Origin: Mactromeris polynyma
Lineage: Eukaryota > Mollusca > Bivalvia > Venerida > Mactridae
Assembly (NCBI GenBank): GCA_032209605.1
Contig: JASFXZ010000020.1
Location: 1,867,501 to 1,931,500, forward strand
Length of the DNA: 64,000 nt
Direction: 5' to 3'
Shown one piece after another: positions 19,101 through 27,873 of the stretch. The translations under genes were made by a program, and so were the position numbers. The notes below the pieces were generated by a model. The model saw only the letters and a program-made list of their open reading frames with translations. It was not told the origin of the DNA and did no database searches. Each line of letters starts with the position of its first letter. The stretch's first letter is position 1.

Positions 19101-21156
19101 TCGGGTTTCTTTTTTGCAAAATTGTATCGTACTTATTCGTTAGTATAAAAGTAAGAGAGATTAAGTTGCCACAGGGAACGCCACATATAACTCAAATTCG
19201 CTATTTCTTTCATTATCGTGTTTATCTTAATATCGATTATAGGGGTGTCATATACAACGTTTTCATCCGTTCATAATTGAAAATATGAGCTAAACAACCT
19301 TCTCACCCTTTACTCAATATAATGGATAAATCGATAATGAAAGCCTTATCGAATTGTGTTTATACATAAGACAATACCTCCCCACACAGACCCCCGGGAA
19401 AACAACAGTATACAAAACATTAGGGACTGAGGACTGAGGAGGTGCAAGGGTAAACATGTTTGGGAATAGTGGAGCAGAGAATGGTTTGACCGACCAACAA
19501 AAACAAAAATGTATAATTTAGGGGGACAACATGGGGACAACGAGGGGGGACAACGAGGGGGGACAACGAGGGGGGACAACAAGAAGGACAACAAGGGGGA
19601 CCACAAGGGGACAACGAGGGGGGACAACAAGGGGGGACAACGAGGGGAACAGCAAGGGGGGGCAACAAGGGGGACAACGAGGGGACAGCAAGGGGAACAA
19701 CAAGGGGGGACAACGAGGGGGACAACAAGGGGGGACAACGAGGGGAACAACAAGGGGGGGCAGCAAGGGGGACAACGAGGGGGACAGCAAGGGGAACAAC
19801 AAGGGGGGACAACGAGGGGAACAACAAGGGGGGCAACAAGGGGGACAACGAGGGGGACAGCAAGGGGAACAACAAGGGGGGACAACGAGGGGAACAACAA
19901 GGGGGGGCAACAAGGGGGACAACGAGGGGGACAGCAAGGGGAACAACAAGGGGGGACAACGAGGGGAACAACAAGGGGGGCAACAAGGGGGACAACGAGG
20001 GGGACAACAAGGGGGGCAACAAGGGGGACAACGAGGGGGACAACAAGGGGGACAACAAGGGAGACAAGGGGGACAACAAGGGGGGCAACAAGGGGGACAA
20101 CCAGGGGGACAACAAGGGGGGCCACATATATCATTTTAAAAGCAATATTTAATATATTCGCTCGAAAGCATGTATTATTCGAGATAAAATACATGTATAA
20201 CATTTCGGACCCGATACATTCGAATGAATGAGGTCCGACTGAATATTTATAATTTGTATTTAAATATAATAATATATATATTTATAAGTAAATTTTAATA
20301 ATAATTTAATTCCCTATCAATGTCACGTGTAATATGCAATTTTTGTATTCTATAATAAATTGTCTTTTACATCGTCATAAAGTTAACTAGTTCACTCGCG
20401 TTGATGTAATGCTTGTCGGTACCATGTAACTTATGCGTAGACTATTTCAACAAAAATTTACAACATCCGTCCCTTTATAACTCGTACGCAAAGAAAGAGG
20501 CCACAGTGCGCATAAAAAGTTTAAAAAATATTGAATGTTCGCAAATTATGATACATTTCAATCCAATTTATACATTTGATGTACCAGTAAAAGACTATGC
20601 GAGAATACGGCCATTTGCAACAAACTGCAAATATATTAATGAAATCAATTTTAAGATTATAATTTAAAAAAACAACATAAATAGTCTAGGAATGTGATTT
20701 ATGGCTGAGCATAAATATGCAATTAAAATCTATCATTTGATGACTGAAATACATTATAACACGTAAGCGCATACCGGTATTTTTAAGATATAAAATTCAA
20801 ATACGCGATAAGGTAAACCATTTTATTTTCATGTCCGGTCACATTATTGATGCGCCCATTTGCTTGCTTCAGCATATTGCAAGAGTAAGTACACATCTTC
20901 CGGACCCGAAGCTACCAACATAAGGCTAACCAAGCCAAACATTAATATTCAAATTTAAGACAATAAAATTGCAAGAATTCTTCGAAGCGGTCTCATGTTC
21001 AAAGGTGATATTCTCACACCAACGTCCATGCGCATAAACGAGGAATAAATCTACTATAAATAACTTACCAACATTGTAGAATGCACATTGGACTATATTT
21101 GAACACAAACAAATTCCAATGGTGATCAACAACAGTTTTTCGGCCCACCCAATCAT
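6873..21156 (-). CDS. Secreted 323-residue protein with furin-type site, unknown function (five coding exons)
   Basis: Coding exons, minus strand: 21156-21069, 17934-17811, 12838-12649, 9786-9540 and 7195-6873. All four introns are GT-AG and all phases agree (972 nt, 323 residues plus TAG). Residues 1-24 form a signal peptide (hydrophobic LLLITIGICLC, likely cut after VQC). The N-terminal part has NVFSG near 39-42 and a GYSGF motif near 77-81. A furin-like RVKR ends at residue 176. The C-terminal 147 residues carry NNCYNYA (Cys201), TFAQPGRGSG (212-221), DFHFYR (His267), WSHK (His279), and an Asp/Gly-rich stretch ending DRGPYT. I know of no function. The Cys plus two His in conserved-looking surroundings make a papain-like or amidase-like enzyme one possibility, but this is inference. 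Expected to be secreted and proteolytically matured. Confidence 0.88.
7409..7619. repeat. 21-bp minisatellite (AGGACAGTACATACCGGTAT + C)
   Basis: Ten contiguous 21-bp copies in intron 4 of the secreted gene. Each contains the palindrome TACCGGTA. It passes without a break into the 40-bp array, whose unit contains this one. Confidence 0.97.
7620..8450. repeat. 40-bp minisatellite containing the 21-bp unit
   Basis: About 20 copies of a 40-bp unit: AGACCTGTATTTGTATGTCA joined to GGACAGTACATACCGGTATC. The main polymorphism is TACCGGTATC versus TACTGGTATC. One composite unit near 7680-7720 still carries a bare 21-bp copy between 40-bp copies. Overlapping frames on the plus strand are repeat artefacts. 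Confidence 0.97.
8451..9120. other. Intron sequence, no feature recognised
   Basis: Part of intron 4 of the secreted gene. The short minus-strand frames at 8547-8889 overlap each other and lack splice logic or domains. A box B-like word near 8605-8620 hints at an eroded SINE. Confidence 0.4.
9122..9310 (+). mobile_element. tRNA-derived SINE in intron 4
   Basis: The head at 9122-9190 has a box A-like TGACTCAGTGGTTAACGC and box B GGTTCGATCCC. It is followed by a non-tRNA body (TAACATAGAACTGGTATG, then CTAGAAAGTACTGG). The 5' and 3' ends do not pair as an acceptor stem, so it is not a functional tRNA gene. Confidence 0.8.
9540..9786 (-). CDS. Secreted protein, exon 4 (furin site and NNCYNYA)
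   Basis: Acceptor AG at 9788-9787; donor GTAAGT starts at 9539. It starts in phase 0 (TAC) and ends with one spare base. It encodes residues 135-216. A basic stretch holds RVKR at 173-176, the likely proprotein convertase site, then NNCYNYA around Cys201 and TFAQP. This exon fixes the reading frame of exon 3. Confidence 0.92.
9787..10392. other. Intron 3 of the secreted gene, left part
   Basis: AT-rich with several CGCG/TTCGCG words at about 9925-10160, and no exon or array recognised. Confidence 0.5.
10393..10972. repeat. 52-bp minisatellite with CACGTG and two alternating variants
   Basis: Eleven copies of a 52-bp unit (CAGATGACTGAAGAGTTTAA, then CGTGTAGCGTAGCCACGTGT, then GAACATTTATGT). 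Copies differ mainly at AACGTGTAGC versus AACGTTTAGC. The order is G,T,G,T,T,G,T,G,T,G,T, close to a 104-bp dimer array. Every unit holds the canonical E-box CACGTG. Confidence 0.97.
10973..11598. other. Intron 3 of the secreted gene, middle part
   Basis: AT-rich sequence with no exon, array or element recognised. Confidence 0.5.
11599..11628. repeat. Perfect 30-bp palindrome
   Basis: The half-site TATGTAACTACATGT is followed at once by its exact reverse complement, without a spacer. No larger element was recognised around it. Confidence 0.9.
11719..11880. mobile_element. Foldback MITE (ATCTTACATGAGTG termini), copy 1
   Basis: A long inverted repeat. The left arm starts ATAAATAGAATCTTACATGA and runs through GATATTGTTTTTAAG and CGAGTCGACTGAAA. 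The right arm is nearly its full reverse complement, ending CATGTAAGATCCTCTATTTA. The loop is about 25 bp. A related copy with the same outer termini is at 18167-18318. Confidence 0.85.
11881..12424. other. Intron 3 of the secreted gene, right part
   Basis: AT-rich, with no feature recognised. Confidence 0.45.
12425..12512 (-). mobile_element. tRNA-derived SINE head, minus strand
   Basis: The reverse complement reads a tRNA-like box A region (GGTGGTGCAGTGTTACGG) and a box B-like ATGGGTTCGGACTC. It lies just 3' of exon 3 of the secreted gene. No acceptor stem pairing is seen. Confidence 0.6.
12649..12838 (-). CDS. Secreted protein, exon 3 (GYSGF segment)
   Basis: Acceptor AG at 12840-12839; donor GTAAGA begins at 12648. 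The first base T completes an Asp codon with the final GA of exon 2. The exon ends in phase 0, matching exon 4. It encodes residues 72-134, with YDGLGYSGFTV near the start. A second frame through this exon is also open but cannot join exon 4 without a stop, so this frame was chosen. Confidence 0.85.
12839..13298. other. Intron 2 of the secreted gene, GC-richer island and array flank
   Basis: Positions 13000-13230 are clearly GC-richer than the surroundings (GGGCCCGTA near 13013 and 13217). This suggests an inserted element, but I found no second copy. Positions 13245-13298 match the SINE-associated module also seen at 1979-2050. Confidence 0.4.
13299..14852. repeat. 30-bp minisatellite (GAATCAGAGG, TGGGGGCTAA, ATGACTGGAT)
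   Basis: About 52 copies of a 30-bp unit with variants at GAATCAG/GTATCAG, AGGTGG/AGGCGG and GGCTAA/GGATAA/GGATAT. A four-unit 120-bp block (with GAGTCAGGGGATATATG) is duplicated near 14221-14460. Frames of about 500 codons stay open on both strands because the unit is a multiple of three. These are not genes. Confidence 0.97.
14853..15261. other. Intron 2 of the secreted gene, nothing recognised
   Basis: Ordinary AT-rich sequence between the 30-bp array and the inverted-repeat element at 15262. Confidence 0.5.
15262..15466. mobile_element. MITE with long terminal inverted repeats (ATCCGAAATGTACGAAAG)
   Basis: The left arm, about 15262-15316, reads ATCCGAAATGTACGAAAG, then ATGACATTTCTC, then GAAAGTCAC. 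The right arm, about 15409-15466, is its imperfect reverse complement and ends CTTTCGTACATTTCGGAT. The interior is about 95 bp with no coding capacity. The right arm is the first unit of the 36-bp array. Confidence 0.75.
15446..15634. repeat. 36-bp tandem repeat, five copies, grown from a MITE arm
   Basis: Units of TCTTTCGTACATTTCGGATG followed by AACACGTGTTTATACG. The first half is the right arm of the adjacent MITE. The reverse complement of the unit also matches the flank of the left arm near 15240-15283. Most units contain CACGTG. Confidence 0.93.
15891..16350 (+). mobile_element. Dispersed repeat, copy without internal arrays
   Basis: Aligns along its length with 30333-30968. Shared words include TTATGTAATTAATGTA, GAACTCTAT, GATCTGTCAAAA, TAGAAACATGTC and GGTTTGAAACTAC. 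This copy has each internal segment once, while the other copy has two of them tandemly multiplied. No coding capacity is evident. Confidence 0.75.
16351..17246. other. Intron 2 of the secreted gene, unique sequence
   Basis: AT-rich. Positions 16865-16905 hold two copies of TTATCTCCCTTTATCC, a word common in bivalve non-coding DNA. No exon is seen. Confidence 0.5.
17247..17378 (+). CDS. Possible first exon of a secreted protein, plus strand
   Basis: ATG at 17247 opens 44 codons before a plausible donor AAG|GTAATA. The peptide has a typical signal sequence (VILAVSILVSVSQ after a short polar start) followed by an acidic then amphipathic stretch (DEIDSDFLEAHLKQFS). The exon would end in phase 0. 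I found no following exon on the plus strand, so this may be the start of a nested antisense gene or a chance frame. It lies in intron 2 of the minus-strand secreted gene. Confidence 0.3.
17811..17934 (-). CDS. Secreted protein, exon 2 (NVFSG segment)
   Basis: Acceptor AG at 17936-17935; donor GTAAGT begins at 17810. It starts GC, completing a Gly codon, and ends GA, completing an Asp codon with exon 3. It encodes residues 31-70, including YKINLNVFSG and PDWEID, a Trp- and Tyr-rich stretch. Only one frame is open through the whole exon with matching phases. Confidence 0.9.
17935..18166. other. Intron 1 of the secreted gene, proximal part
   Basis: AT-rich and without recognised features. Confidence 0.5.
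18167..18318. mobile_element. Foldback MITE, copy 2
   Basis: The left arm AGAGGATCTTACATGAATGG continues into a TTTATTGAATTTATTA stretch. The right arm is its reverse complement, ending CATGTAGGATTCT. The outer termini match the element at 11719-11880, but the interiors differ. Confidence 0.85.
18319..18678. other. Intron 1, no feature recognised
   Basis: AT-rich sequence. The plus-strand frame at 18315-18518 begins inside the foldback element and shows no domain. Confidence 0.45.
18679..18855 (+). mobile_element. pogo/Tigger-like MITE, copy 4
   Basis: Begins CAGTCGACCCTCGTTCATTC and ends AAACGAGGTCCGACTG, followed by TA. The interior matches the 6044-6221 copy in reverse orientation. Confidence 0.87.
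18856..19371. other. Intron 1, mostly unique
   Basis: No exon. Near 19162-19190 a fragment (GAGATTAAGTTGCCACAGGG, then AACGCCAC) matches the start of the dispersed element found at 21872 and 43553. Confidence 0.5.
19372..19522 (+). mobile_element. Fragment of a dispersed element, precursor of two arrays
   Basis: Reads AGACAATACCTCCCCACACA, then a CCCGGGAAAACAACA stretch, then GAGGAGGTGCAAGGGTAAAC, and finally TTTAGGGGGACAACATGGGG. This order matches 44020-44240. The first segment is the unit of the 40-bp array at 21900-23234. The last segment passes directly into the G-rich array. Confidence 0.7.
19523..20122. repeat. G-rich 12-13 bp array (GGGGGACAACAA / GGGGACAACGAG)
   Basis: About 48 irregular units, each with a run of four to seven G on the plus strand. 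The block has very strong G-quadruplex potential by sequence. Variants mix ACAACA, ACAACG and ACAGCA. Long frames on both strands (Gly/Gln-rich plus, Pro/Leu-rich minus) are repeat artefacts. Confidence 0.95.
20150..20241 (+). mobile_element. Right half of a pogo/Tigger-like MITE
   Basis: AAAGCATGTATTATTCGAG to GAATGAGGTCCGACTGA matches the right half of the 6044-6221 copy. The left half is missing, and the G-rich array ends about 28 bp before this point. This suggests array growth or recombination removed it. Confidence 0.75.
20242..21068. other. Intron 1 of the secreted gene, distal part
   Basis: Very AT-rich at 20242-20320. A plus-strand frame over 20413-20667 has no ATG in context and no domain, and was not accepted as a gene. 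Confidence 0.45.
21069..21156 (-). CDS. Secreted protein, exon 1 with signal peptide
   Basis: ATG at 21156-21154; donor GTAAGT begins at 21068. It encodes residues 1-29 plus one base of the Gly30 codon. A short polar start (MIGWAEK) precedes the hydrophobic core LLLITIGICLC, and the -3 to -1 residues VQC suit signal peptidase cleavage before Ala25. No in-frame upstream ATG was accepted. Confidence 0.88.
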
Positions 21157-21871
21157 GATGACAACAACGGCGGAGCAACAAGATCCGACTGATGAGATTT
21201 TACGGGACAGTGCGGGACACTACGGAAAGGTACGCGGTTTGATGTATCGTGAAATGTCATATAAACTGTCAAATTTTACATTTTGTAAACACTCAAATAC
21301 TTCTCGATATGACACTCCGTCACATCGTTTGATCATTGTAAATGACAATACATGTATATCAATTGGTGCATAATTAACCCAAAGGAGACAGGGTCCGATT
21401 TCTTTTCGTCGCGTATAAATATCCCAATGGACACGAATACGTATAGCATGAAACATGGATTAATTCGACGATGGGGTGAAGTTTTGAGGCATGGCTCGTG
21501 TCCACGATGCAAACAGCTACTTAACCTAACGGTCATTAATACATATAAGTATCGAAGGAATACACATCGATTTGTCCTACCCTTTAATATTGTTTTGGAG
21601 CCCAATTTCTTTGAATGCCAATAACATCGCCCCCTCCAAAATATTCATCCGCCTTGTATCTGAATACTACATGATTTTCAAAATAGTTATGAGTTATGTT
21701 ATTGTTTCTTTTCAGCATTTTTAAATGCACAAAAATACGTAAACAAATAATTACCTTCGTCATGAGAGTTATATGTATTGAGCGCACACATGTATTAAAA
21801 TGTCACTTGATATTTTGAGCCTTTCATGCAGCAGACCAACATATATACACAGCAATACCCTTTTGAGACGG
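21157..21871. other. 5' flank of the secreted gene
   Basis: Presumed promoter and 5' UTR region. I see no convincing TATA box or initiator. The overlapping short frames here on both strands are without domains. Confidence 0.4.
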
Positions 21872-23234
21872 AATGATTAAGTTGTTACAGGGAACGCCAC
21901 GTTCACAAGACAATACCTCTCCACACAGATCCCAGGGAAATATCAGCATACAATACCCCTCCACACATATCCCAGGGAAATATCAGCATACAATACCTCT
22001 CCACACAGATCCCAGGGAAATATCAGCATACAATACCTCTCCACACAGATCCGAGGGAAATATCAGCATACAATACATCCCCACACAGACCCCAGGGAAA
22101 TATCAGCATACAATACTTCCCCACACAGATCCCAGGTAAATATCAGCATACAATACCTCCCCACATATACCCCAGGGAAATATCAGCATACAATACCTCC
22201 CCACACAGACCCCAGGGAAATATCAGCATACAATACCTCCCCACACAGATCCCAGGGAAATATCAGCATACAATACCTCCCCACACAGATCCCAGGGAAA
22301 TATCAGCATACAATACCTCCCCACACAGACCCCAGGGAAATATCAGCATACAATACCTCTCCACACAGATCCCAGGGAAATATCAGCATACAATACCTCT
22401 CCACACAGATCCCAGGGAAATATCAGCATACAATACATCCCCACACAGACCCCAGGGAAATATCAGCATACAATACCTCTCCACACAGATCCCAGGGAAA
22501 TATCAGCATACAATACATCCCCACACAGACCCCAGGGAAATATCAGCATACAATACTTCCCCACACAGATCCCAGGTAAATATCAGCATACAATACCTCC
22601 CCACATATACCCCAGGGAAATATCAGCATACAATACCTCCCCACACAGACCCCAGGGAAATATCAGCATACAATACCTCCCCACACAGATCCCAGGGAAA
22701 TATCAGCATACAATACCTCCCCACACAGATCCCAGGGAAATATCAGCATACAATACCTCCCCACACAGACCCCAGGGAAATATCAGCATACAATACATCC
22801 CCACACATACCCCAGGTAAATATCATCATACAATACCTCTCCACACAGATCCCAGGTAAATATCATCATACAATACATCCCCACACAGACCGCAGGGAAA
22901 TATCAGCATACAATACTTCCCCACACAGACCCCAGGGAAATATCAGCATGCCATACCTCCCCACATATACCCCAGGGAAATATCAGCATACAATACCTCC
23001 CCACACAGACCCCAGGGAAATATCAGCATACATTACCTCTCCACACAGACCCCAGGGAAATATAGCATACAATACTTCCCCACACAGACCCCAGGGAAAT
23101 ATCAGCATACAATACCTCCCCACATATACCCCAGGGAAATATCAGCATACAATACCTCCCCACACAGACCCCAGGGAAATATCAGCATACAGCACCTCCC
23201 CACACAGACCCCAGGGAAATATCAGCATACAATA
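21872..23234. repeat. 40-bp minisatellite (TATCAGCATACAATACCTCC + CCACACAGATCCCAGGGAAA)
   Basis: About 33 units, one of them a base short near 23063. The start (GATTAAGTTGTTACAGGG, then AACGCCACGTTCACAAGACA) is the beginning of the dispersed element also present at 43553, so the array grew inside a copy of that element. Larger blocks repeat: 22020-22300 resembles 22440-22740 variant by variant. Confidence 0.96.
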
Positions 23235-24316
23235 CCTTCGTGTTGAACAGAAGGTGGTGTTGAAGACAGGGTGGTGTTGAAGAGAGGGTGGTGTTGAAGA
23301 CAGGGTGGTGTTGAAGAGAGGTTGGTGTTGAAGAGAGGGTGGTGTTGAAGTGAGGGTGGTGTTGAAGAGAGGGTGGTGTTGAAGTGAGGGTGGTGTTGAA
23401 GAGAGGGTGGTGTTGAAGAGAGGTTGGTGTTGAAGAGAGGTTGGTGTTGAAGTGAGGGTGGTGTTGAAGAGAGGGTGGTGTTGAAGTGAGGGTGGTGTTG
23501 AAGACAGGGTGGTGTTGAAGAGAGGTTGGTGTTGAAGAGAGGGTGGTGTTGAAGAGAGGGTGGTGTTGAAGAGAGGGTGGTGTTGAAGAGAGGATGGTGT
23601 TGAAGAGACGGTGGTGTTGAAGAGACGGTGGTGTCGAAGAGAGGGTGGTGTTGAAGAGAGGGTGGTGTTGAATACAGGATGGTGTTGAAGAGACAGTGGT
23701 GTTGAAGAGAGAGAGGTTGGTGTTGAAGAGATGTTAGTGTTGAAGAGAGGGTGGTGTTGAAGACCGGGTGGTGTTGAAGAGAGGGTGGTGTTGAAGAGAG
23801 GTTGGTGTTGAAGAGAGGGTGGTGTTGAATACAGGATGGTGTTGAAGAGACAGTGGTGTTGAAGAGAGAGAGGTTGGTGTTGAAGAGATGTTAGTGTTGA
23901 AGAGAGGGTGGTGTTGAAGACCGGGTGGTGTAGAAGAGAGGGTGGTGTTGAAGAGAGGTTGGTGTTGAAGAGAGGTTGGTGTTGAAGAGAGTGTGGTGTT
24001 GAATAGAGGGTGGTGTTGAAGAGAGGTTAGTGTTGAATAGAGGGTGGTGTTGAAGAGAGGGTGGTGTTGAAGAGAGGGTGGTGTTGAAGAGAGGGTGGTG
24101 TTGAAGATAGGGTGGTGTTGAAGAGAGGGTGGTGTTGAAGAGAGGGTGGTGTTGAAGAGAGGGTGGTGTTGAAGATAGGATGGTGTTGAAGAGAGGTTGG
24201 TGTTGAAGAGAGGGTGGTGTTGAAGAGAGGGTGGTGTTGAAGAGAGGGTGGTGTTGAAGAGCGGGTGGTGTTGAAGATAGGGTGGTGTTGAAGATAGGGT
24301 GGTGTTGAAGAAAGGG
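23235..24316. repeat. 17-bp minisatellite (GAGAGGGTGGTGTTGAA)
   Basis: Around 63 units with variants such as GAGGTTGG, GACAGGG and ATACAGGATGG. A marked variant series beginning AATACAGGATGG occurs at 23671 and again at 23828, showing a 157-bp block duplication. It directly follows the 40-bp array. Confidence 0.96.
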
Positions 24317-26877
24317 ACGCTCAGTACATTATTAGTGAAGAAATGTTGCAACTACTAACAGTACGTGGGTTAATAGCAATGTTAAAACGTACGAGTTCAA
24401 CTTGTCCACTGACCGTTCCAATGTGGTATTTCTATTTTCACTTATCATTGATGTTTGTGTTTTGTATTCATCTTACCTTTGTAATTGTTCACATGTCTCT
24501 GTGTGTTGTGTTCATCTTACCTTTGTAATTGTTCACATGTCTCTGTGTGTTGTTATGTTGCTAGCGCACTATGTTTGTGGCATTTCACTGTGTTTCAATG
24601 TATGTAAAATGTATTGTTGCTAATACTGTCCTATGCGGGCCTAATGCAACGTGTGAATCATGTCCTGCTCCATTTCTGTATTCATTATTTCATAATATAA
24701 TTCCGTATAAAACTGTCTGCTAGGACTTATCTTAGTCTTCCCATGAACAGGTTTTTTAGGTTCATTTACAACCTATGTGTCCCCGAAATTCGCAAACTGC
24801 CGCATACCTCTCAATATATATAATTGTGAACTATCTTTAAACAAAGGTCACTAAAGCAAATATTTGGATATTGAATTGTGTGTTATAGTAAATCGTTAAA
24901 AACTAATTAATGTCATTTTGCCGATATGTCTGTAAGTTATGACCGCATAAGGAAATAAATAACTCAGTAATTAGGCAGTCATGTCGAGTCGTTTACATTT
25001 GTTTCGCCAATACATGTACATCTATTAATATGTATACATATGTTAATTATAAGACAGCCCACACATTTACAAATATATGTCACGTCATGCTTAGATATTA
25101 AAAGACAAACTAACCGACTAGCTTAACGTCGAGGGAATTGGTTATATACAGAACAAGACTGGACAGGATGGTACTGAAAAACTTCAACAATCCTTGAAAG
25201 AGCATAACGACCCTTGCTCTGCTCTGTTCCACTCCGTGTTCCATTCCATTCTGCTCAGTTATGTTCATCAAAATTGTGTATTCAATGTAATTACAGGGAG
25301 CGGTCTGTCTAAATACCGTCCGTGCGTGTTTTTGTTCACACTTCCGGTGCATAAGCAAATTATGATAATTAGTCTGTACACAATATTATGACAGGGAGAG
25401 TAATGTTACATGTTGTAAAAGTGACAAACCCGTCTATTGTTCTTATATAATATGCTGACAACTATAGACATTGTCTGGACTCATTCGGCTAATTTCGAAA
25501 TATAATTATCATAAATAAACAAATCAGCTATTTTTTCAATTGTCATACGGTTGTTTTACTTATATACTCCGTTTGCACGGTATAGATTTTTTATAATAAT
25601 TATACTCTACTCCATGAGGACGTCACGTGTGCAAAAAAGGTCCACGGATATTTTTTATATCAATGCGAAGCTAAATGTTTGAAGTTTCAAAAAAAAATTG
25701 AATAGACACGTAACACCATGGTACGATTTGAAAACTACAAAATGGCCTTCAAGATGGCGCAAAATATTTGATATAAATACTAGGCCCAAATTTATTTCAT
25801 TGTTTTTTTCATGACATTCTTGTGTTACAGACTTCTTTGCAAAGAAAACTGATATAAAATTATAAAACATAAATTATATCAATTGGTTTCTAAACAAATG
25901 CCACATTTCTCAAAAGATTGATAATTCTGCATGGTAAAATTTCATACATGCATACAAGTTACAAGATGTTATCGAAGTAAAACAGGACCGTAAAAGTTTT
26001 TCATTTTGTTATATTTTGTAACAGAGGTGTTGAGGATAATTTTGATTTCCGTTCTGTCAAAGTACACACGTTGTTATGTATGATAATGCTACCTTGAACA
26101 TTGGTATTTCTTAATGTGACTTAAAAACGTCATTTACAGGAGAGTGTATGCATATGAAGTACCACCTATATTTGTTACAGAGCATATTATTTTCGATTAT
26201 TTTCCGTACGATATCACTAGCACTTTCGTTTTCAGAAAAACACAAACAAATGATAAAATAGGCTCATTTTGAACTAAATAAAATAATTTTATGCATGAAG
26301 AACATGAGTGGAATTTGTGACCTCTCAAAGCAAGTCGGTTTAATCTTAGAACTTGAAAATCTTTAAAACGGCACGGTAAAACTTTGTAATATTTTGCATT
26401 AAGTTGTCTCGTGTGATCCAGAAACTCATGGAAACAGTTAAGTTAAGGATTCTTCATCATGAGTATTAGAGTGGTCTTACTTTAATGTACATTTGAGTCA
26501 ACGTTTCTGATGTGACGTCACTTTTACAGTTCCTATTACATCTACTTGAACTGCTATACAATGTAAAGCAGGCGTCTGATTTTAGCATGTTTGGTATTAA
26601 ATGAAACTAGAAAATTATATCTGTTGGAAAATGCAAAACCTGAAAATGCGTTATGGTCACTAATGCAGATTGGTAGCGATCATTTTTTATTTCAACGTTA
26701 GCCTTCATGGTTCACGACATGCAGTAACATATACACCTACAGTTTATTTTACGAATTACATATCACAACATTCAAACTTAATATCACATTCATATAGCAG
26801 CTTTCATGTCATTTATGGCAATTATCTATTCATAATAATAATCACTCAATCTTAAAATGAATATGAAAATTCTAATT
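24317..26877. other. Long AT-rich intergenic stretch
   Basis: No exon recognised on either strand. A 44-bp direct duplication (CATCTTACCTTTGTAATTG, then CACATGTCTCTGTG) lies at about 24467-24553. The rest shows no array or clear element. Confidence 0.5.
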
Positions 26878-27092
26878 TGAGGTGGTATTATTATTGAGGT
26901 GGTCTTATTATTGAGGTGGTCTTATTATTGAGGTGATATTATTATTGAGGTGGTCTTATTATTGAGGTGATATTATTATTGAGGTGGTCTTATTATTGAG
27001 GTGGTCTTTTTATTGAGGTGGTCTTATTATTGAGGTGATATTATTATTGAGGTGATATTATTATCGAGGAGGTCTTTAAGTGAGGTTTTACT
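26878..27092. repeat. 16-bp array grown from the CAGTAAAACCTC MITE terminus
   Basis: About 13 units of TTATTATTGAGGTGGTC with GATATTA variants. The array ends GAGGAGGTCTTTAAGTGAGG then TTTTACTGTA, which is exactly the inverted terminus of the intact element at 31544-31738. The unit is the subterminal repeat of that element. Confidence 0.9.
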
Positions 27093-27873
27093 GTATTCAC
27101 CTTTAGTCATCAAAAGGCTGAGTCAATCAGTCGGAGGAATAAAACTTATACTGAATCGTTTTCTTGCATGTTAAGAAATTCTGTATCTTTACATATTAAA
27201 ATAATGAAAAGGTCGTGAAAAAATTATCAATTTATTTATTTAGAAGCTTTGAGAGAACAATCCTTGTAGAAATAAACTAAATGCACTTTTAAAATCATTG
27301 TCTTTGTACTTTATTCTACATCACATTACCCGTCAGCTATTCCAACTACTTATAAATTTAATGGTCTTTGATGTACTGGTATTTCTTTTTACTCACTACA
27401 GTTTCCGTAATCATATTAACATACGTACTTTATATTCTTGATTCAATGTGTTGCATATGTTTATCAGTCTTTAATAATACATTGTCAAGCACTAGACATT
27501 AAATATGATAGCTATATAGATAGATACTGTTACAGTAAGGTAATAGTATGTTATTTAAACATGTATTCACGATTTACTTAATTAAATATTGTATAGTTGT
27601 CTCGTACATTATATTTCATGATGTAGCATGATGTATGTACAATGTATTTATATTTATAAAACTTGTATAATTGTGAATCAAGGGAATAATGCCTTAATGT
27701 CTGAATAAAAAAAAGCAAAATGTTAAATATGTTTGTTAAGTTTTGTAGTCGACATAAACGGTCAAATAAACTTAAATCATACATTTTACAGGGTCCAATT
27801 AACGGTCAAACAAACAGTGTCATATTTTAGTGACAGTGACATCAAACCCTATAGCAACCTCAGTGACATCAAA
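27093..27873. other. AT-rich intergenic
   Basis: No gene recognised. A 17-bp direct repeat CAGTGACATCAAACCCT just before 27874 leads into the pentanucleotide block. Confidence 0.5.

Noticed and set aside
19346..20231. Gly/Gln-rich or Pro/Leu-rich collagen-like frames
   Set aside because: They come from an irregular G-rich array open in several frames on both strands, with no signal peptide or exon signals.
20413..20667. 84-codon plus-strand frame
   Set aside because: AT-rich with no ATG start in context, no splice signals and no recognisable domain.
21872..23234. CRISPR-like array appearance of 40-bp repeats
   Set aside because: Units are contiguous with no unique spacers, and the context is a spliced eukaryotic genome.
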